A stretch of 64,000 nt of DNA from Sipunculus nudus. Lineage: Eukaryota; Annelida; Sipuncula; Golfingiida; Sipunculidae. The notes beneath the pieces are model-generated. The model saw only the letters and a list, made by a program, of their open reading frames with translations. It made no database searches and had not been told where the DNA came from. Position numbers and translations under genes: made by a program. This document shows, piece by piece, positions 60,453 to 64,000 of the stretch (its first letter is position 1; each line of letters begins with the position of its first letter). The stretch is from the NCBI GenBank assembly GCA_026874595.1, contig CM049311.1, positions 71,284,453 to 71,348,452 of the forward strand, read 5' to 3'.

Positions 60453-62008
60453 GTAAGGATACTGACGGTCAACTGACGCTACACATGTGTCAGGTAAATA
60501 TACTGACGCTCAACTGACGCTACACGTGTGTCAGGTAGGGATACTGACGGTCATCTTACGCTACTCGTGTGTCAGGTAAGGATACTGACGGTCACCTGAC
60601 GCTACGCGTGCGTCCGGTAAGGATACTAACGGTCAACTGACGCTACACATGTGTCTGGTAAGGATACTAACGGTCAATTGACGCTACACATGTCAGGTAG
60701 GGATACTAACGGTCAACTGACGCTACACGTGTGTCATTTAAGGATACTGACGGTCAACTGACGTTACACGTGTGTCAGGTAAGGATAGTGACGGTCAACT
60801 GACGTTACATGTGTGTCAGGTAAGGATACTGACGGTCAACCGACGCTACACGTGTGTCAGGTAAGGATACTGACGGTCAACTGACGCTACACGTGTGTCA
60901 GGTAAGGATACTGACGGTCAACTGACGCCACACGTGTGTCAGGTAAGGATACTGACGGTCAACTGACGCTACATGTGTGTCAGGTAAGGATACTGACGGT
61001 CAACTGACGCCACACGTGTGTCAGGTAAGGATACTGATGGTCAACTGACGCTACACGTGTGTCATTTAAGGATACTGACCGTCAGCTGACGCTACACGTG
61101 TGTCATTTAAGGATACTGATGGTCAGCTGACCCTACACGTGTGTCATTTAAGGATACTGACGGTCAGCTGACGCTACACGTGTGTCTTTTAAGGATACTG
61201 ATGGTCAGCTGACGCTAAACGTGTGTCAGGTAAGGATACTGATGGTCAACTGACGCTACACGTGTGTCATTTAAGGATACTGCCCGTCAGCTGACGCTAC
61301 ACGTGTGTCATTTAAGGATACTGATGGTCAGCTGACGCTAAACGTGTGTCAGGTAAGGATACTGATGGTCAACTGACGCTACACGTGTGTCATTTAAGGA
61401 TACTGACTGTCAGCTGACCCTACACGTGTGTCATTTAAGGATACTGACGGTCAGCTGACCCTACACGTGTGTCATTTAAGGATACTGACGGTCAGCTGAC
61501 GCTACACGTGTGTCATTTAAGGATACTGATGGTCAGCTGACGCTACACGTGTGTCAAGTAAGGGTACTGACGGTCAACTGACGCTACACCTGTGTCAGGA
61601 AAAGATACTGACGGTCAACCGACGCTACACGTGTGTCAGGTAAGGATACTGACGATCAACTGACGCCACACGTGTGTCAGGTAAGGATACTGACGGTCAA
61701 CTGACGCCACACGTGTGTCAGGTAAGGATACTGACGGTCAACTGACGCTACACGTGTGTCAGGTGAGGATACTGACGGTCAACTGACGCCACACGTGTGT
61801 CAGGTAAGGATACTGACGGTCAACTGACGCTACACGTGTGTCATTTAAGGATACTGACCGTCAGCTGACGCTACACGTGTGTCATTTAAGGATACTGACC
61901 GTCAGCTGACGCTACACCTGTGTTAGGTAAGGACACAAACGGTCAACTGACGCTACACGAGTGTCAGGTAAGGATAATGACGGTCAGCTGACGCTACCCG
62001 TGTGTCAG
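60453..62008 (+). repeat. 41-bp minisatellite built from the exon 10 end and its splice donor, 38 units
   Basis: 38 head-to-tail units (37 of 41 bp, the sixth 39 bp). Consensus GTAAGGATACTGACGGTCAA, then CTGACGCTACACGTGTGTCAG. The last 33 bp of each unit align to exon 10 positions 60420-60452 (ACTGACGGTCAGCTGACGCT, then ACATGTTTGTCAG), so each unit is a piece of coding sequence followed by its donor. Twenty-four units, counting the genuine first one, begin with GT; thirteen begin with TTAAGG (units 8, 16-19, 21-22, 24-27, 35-36) and one with GAAAAG. After the last unit comes CAG|GTTAGA. The unit length is not a multiple of 3. Confidence 0.97.
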
Positions 62009-62494
62009 GTTAGAACATCGACGGATCCGTGCGGCTGTCTCGAGAACATAAAATCTGCATTCATGGAAAGGCCCCCAAACTTTGGCAATGCATAAAAGAG
62101 ACAATAAGGACAATATTACCATTTGTCACAATGCTTTTGCATCTTGTATTGAGGGCTCTTCTTGAAGGCTCTATGAAAAGTTCTCTTTGCCTACAGGTAC
62201 GCCGTCACTAACAATAAACCAGATCAGTCGTTTGATATGTTTATTTTTTTTACAAAACCTAGACAAACTTTTACTCTGCATATAAGTAAACCCCCATGGA
62301 TGTGTGTTTAATTTCTGACCGGATGAACACAAGTATGTTCGCAGGGATGATTTGACGATAGCCACACAGACATTACGCTTTGGTTAGTGAGCTCACATGT
62401 ATTATTCTTTTTGTCAATTCATCATTCGTAGCCTAATGTTAAGATCACGGACTTTTTACCAATGTATTGATGCAATAGGATTGATGGCCGTAGC
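62009..62494. other. Intron 10 after the array, no gene seen
   Basis: Single-copy sequence with no TM3 exon visible on the plus strand and no recognisable element. Confidence 0.6.
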
Positions 62495-63326
62495 CAGACA
62501 TGGGGTATTCGTATTCAAAGTATTCGAATACAGGTATTTTCAGTATTCGTATTTGTATTCGAAATTAATTTGTAAAAAGTACAAAAGTATTTGTATTCGT
62601 TTTCAAATACGTTGCAGAAGTATTCACACTCATGAATACTTCACATGGATACATGCAGTATAGATTAATGTTGTTTACCTTTTGTTCCTTTATCCATTTG
62701 GAAAAATGTGCTATTATTTCAATAGTGACTGATATATACCCATTTAAAACATGCACACTAACAATCTTATTTACACATTTTGACATTTGTTTTACTTTAT
62801 TCAGACTAAAAAATATTAATGAGTATATTCTGCCATGTGTTTGTACAAAATATTGCAAGATAACATCATGTTGAACATATCTACTGAAGCTTCAAGTGCT
62901 ATTATGTGATCTGCTGTCTGTCAGAGATATTGTAGAACAGTAATCAGAATGGCATCACCTGCCAAGACGATAGTGATTAATGATTATTTTGACCTGCCAG
63001 ATTATACCAATGAACCTTATAAAGCCAAATGTAAGTACTGTGCTGGACAGATTTCAACAACTGGAAAAACCGCATCGAATCTCCTCGAACACTTGCATGA
63101 ATATTTAAAATTTTGGACTAAAATACATTTTGCAAGTGTGAATATATGATGATTGCAGTTAATTGTATTAAACAAGAATGATACTTGATAGTTTCTTTTT
63201 GTTTCCAGTAAATTGTGTTCATTATGATATTCATGAATAAATTTGCATTTGTATTCGTATTCGTATTCGAATACATTTCTGTTTTGGAGTATTTGTATTC
63301 GTATTCGTATTCGTGTACCCCTGCTG
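62495..63326 (+). mobile_element. Tol2-like hAT fragment with TATTCG subterminal repeats
   Basis: Left end CAGACATGGGGTATTCGTAT; right end on the opposite strand CAGCAGGGGTACACGAATAC. These agree as CAG.CA.GGGGTA with two small gaps. Clusters of TATTCG/CGAATA words lie just inside both ends (62504-62610 and 63250-63350), as subterminal repeats do in hAT elements such as Tol2. A BED-finger exon is inside. Flanking 8-mers do not match, and further TATTCG words continue to about 63350, so the right boundary is uncertain. It is too short (about 0.8 kb) to encode the transposase. Confidence 0.55.
62949..63149 (+). pseudogene. BED-type zinc-finger fragment of a hAT transposase
   Basis: 66-codon frame starting at an ATG. 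VINDYFDLPD, then KAKCKYCAGQISTTGKTASN and LLEHLH follow the BED pattern: aromatic start, C-x2-C, a TG.T.NL helix and a terminal His pair position. BED fingers bind DNA and sit at the N-terminus of hAT transposases and domesticated ZBED proteins. Similarity stops after about HEYLKF (near 63111). The dimerisation and catalytic domains are absent from the window, so I regard it as a remnant of an internally deleted element. Confidence 0.65.
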
Positions 63327-64000
63327 TATTCGTATTCGAATACATTTCTCCTGTGTTTGACACCCAACACTTTGTACCCCATCTATCATAAAAGCTTTCT
63401 GCAACTAAAATTTCTTGGCACCGCAGGTCCTATAGTATCCCTAGAAAATTACTCCCCCCCCCCCCCCACCTTTAAGAATAGGACGCCAATCTTCGTTCTT
63501 TCATCTATCAACAATATTTTTTTCCCTAAATATGGGAATATTCAAGGTCAATGCCACTCTCATAGGAGAAGTCATGATCCCAATTTAAATATACATGTAT
63601 TTGCGACTATAGCTAAGGATGCGCCAGCACGAAGTGGCACCAAACAATACCAAACATATCGCCAGAGCTTCGAGATCAGTATCTGGGCTGTTGGCAAATA
63701 CCTTATGTATCACAAATATTACTGCTGGTACTACTTTTGTACAAGATACTACCACTACTGTTACCGCTACTGCCGCTATAATAACATAACGTTAACATAA
63801 AATATCATAAGATAACATAACATAATAAAATATAATATATTATATTGACGAAAAGATGATTACTTCAGATAGATTACTTTGGGAAGTTACATTTATTAAC
63901 ATAATTTTTATACTCTGTTTAAAAGATATTCCAACGGTCCCTTTAGGAGAGTGGCGTCCTTCACTAACCCGACCATTCATTTTCAGGATCATGTACCAAT
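63327..64000. other. Right edge, no gene seen
   Basis: Contains more TATTCG words to about 63350, a C-run at 63453-63467 and AT-rich sequence with (ATAACAT)-like words near 63780-63830. A TTTTCAG at 63980-63986 could be an acceptor, but the 14 bases after it do not resemble the expected TM3 start. Confidence 0.45.

Noticed and set aside
63243-63800. 185-codon plus-strand frame
   Set aside because: Begins in TATTCG repeats (Tyr/Ser/Arg periodic) and then runs through non-coding sequence; no domain.
63980-64000. TTTTCAG followed by GATCATGTACCAAT as a possible exon 11
   Set aside because: The few residues visible do not fit the expected TM3 start after VCQ, and the window ends too soon to judge.

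Overview
The window looks like AT-rich nuclear DNA of an invertebrate animal, most likely a lophotrochozoan and plausibly a bivalve mollusc. The case rests on three things: short coding exons with GT/AG introns spread over more than 50 kb, very many (TA)n and poly-G/poly-C tracts, and a load of LINE, Penelope-like, SINE, MITE and hAT sequence. The species cannot be fixed from the sequence alone.

The only host gene I can support is on the plus strand. It is the 5' part of a GABA-B-receptor-like class C GPCR: ten coding exons from 9546 to 60452 that join in phase into 515 codons. They cover a signal peptide, the complete Venus-flytrap ectodomain with no cysteine-rich domain, TM1 and TM2. The gene runs off the right edge, because the TM3-TM7 exons are not visible. 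Intron 1 is about 36 kb; the other nine exons lie in the last 18 kb.

Layout. 1-4606 is non-coding and dominated by two abutting minisatellites (27-bp and 54-bp units), the second interrupted by an 879-bp LTR-like insertion with a target duplication. 4607-9545 is the upstream flank, with one MITE copy. 9546-9767 is exon 1. 9768-46010 is intron 1, filled with mobile elements: a Penelope-like GIY-YIG endonuclease relic with a hammerhead-like motif downstream, a 5'-truncated LINE with one in-frame stop, several TTAA-bounded MITEs, a TA-target MITE inside a (TA)n tract, tRNA-derived SINEs, and CAGGGG-ended hAT-like pieces. 46011-60452 holds exons 2-10. 60453-62008 is a 38-unit minisatellite. 62495-63326 holds a Tol2-like hAT fragment with a BED finger.

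The most unusual structure is that minisatellite. Its 41-bp unit is the last 33 nt of exon 10 plus the splice donor, so the tandem array grew out of an exon-intron junction of the receptor gene and presents dozens of copies of a 5' splice site. I found no CRISPR, operon or prokaryotic feature, and no independent second host gene.
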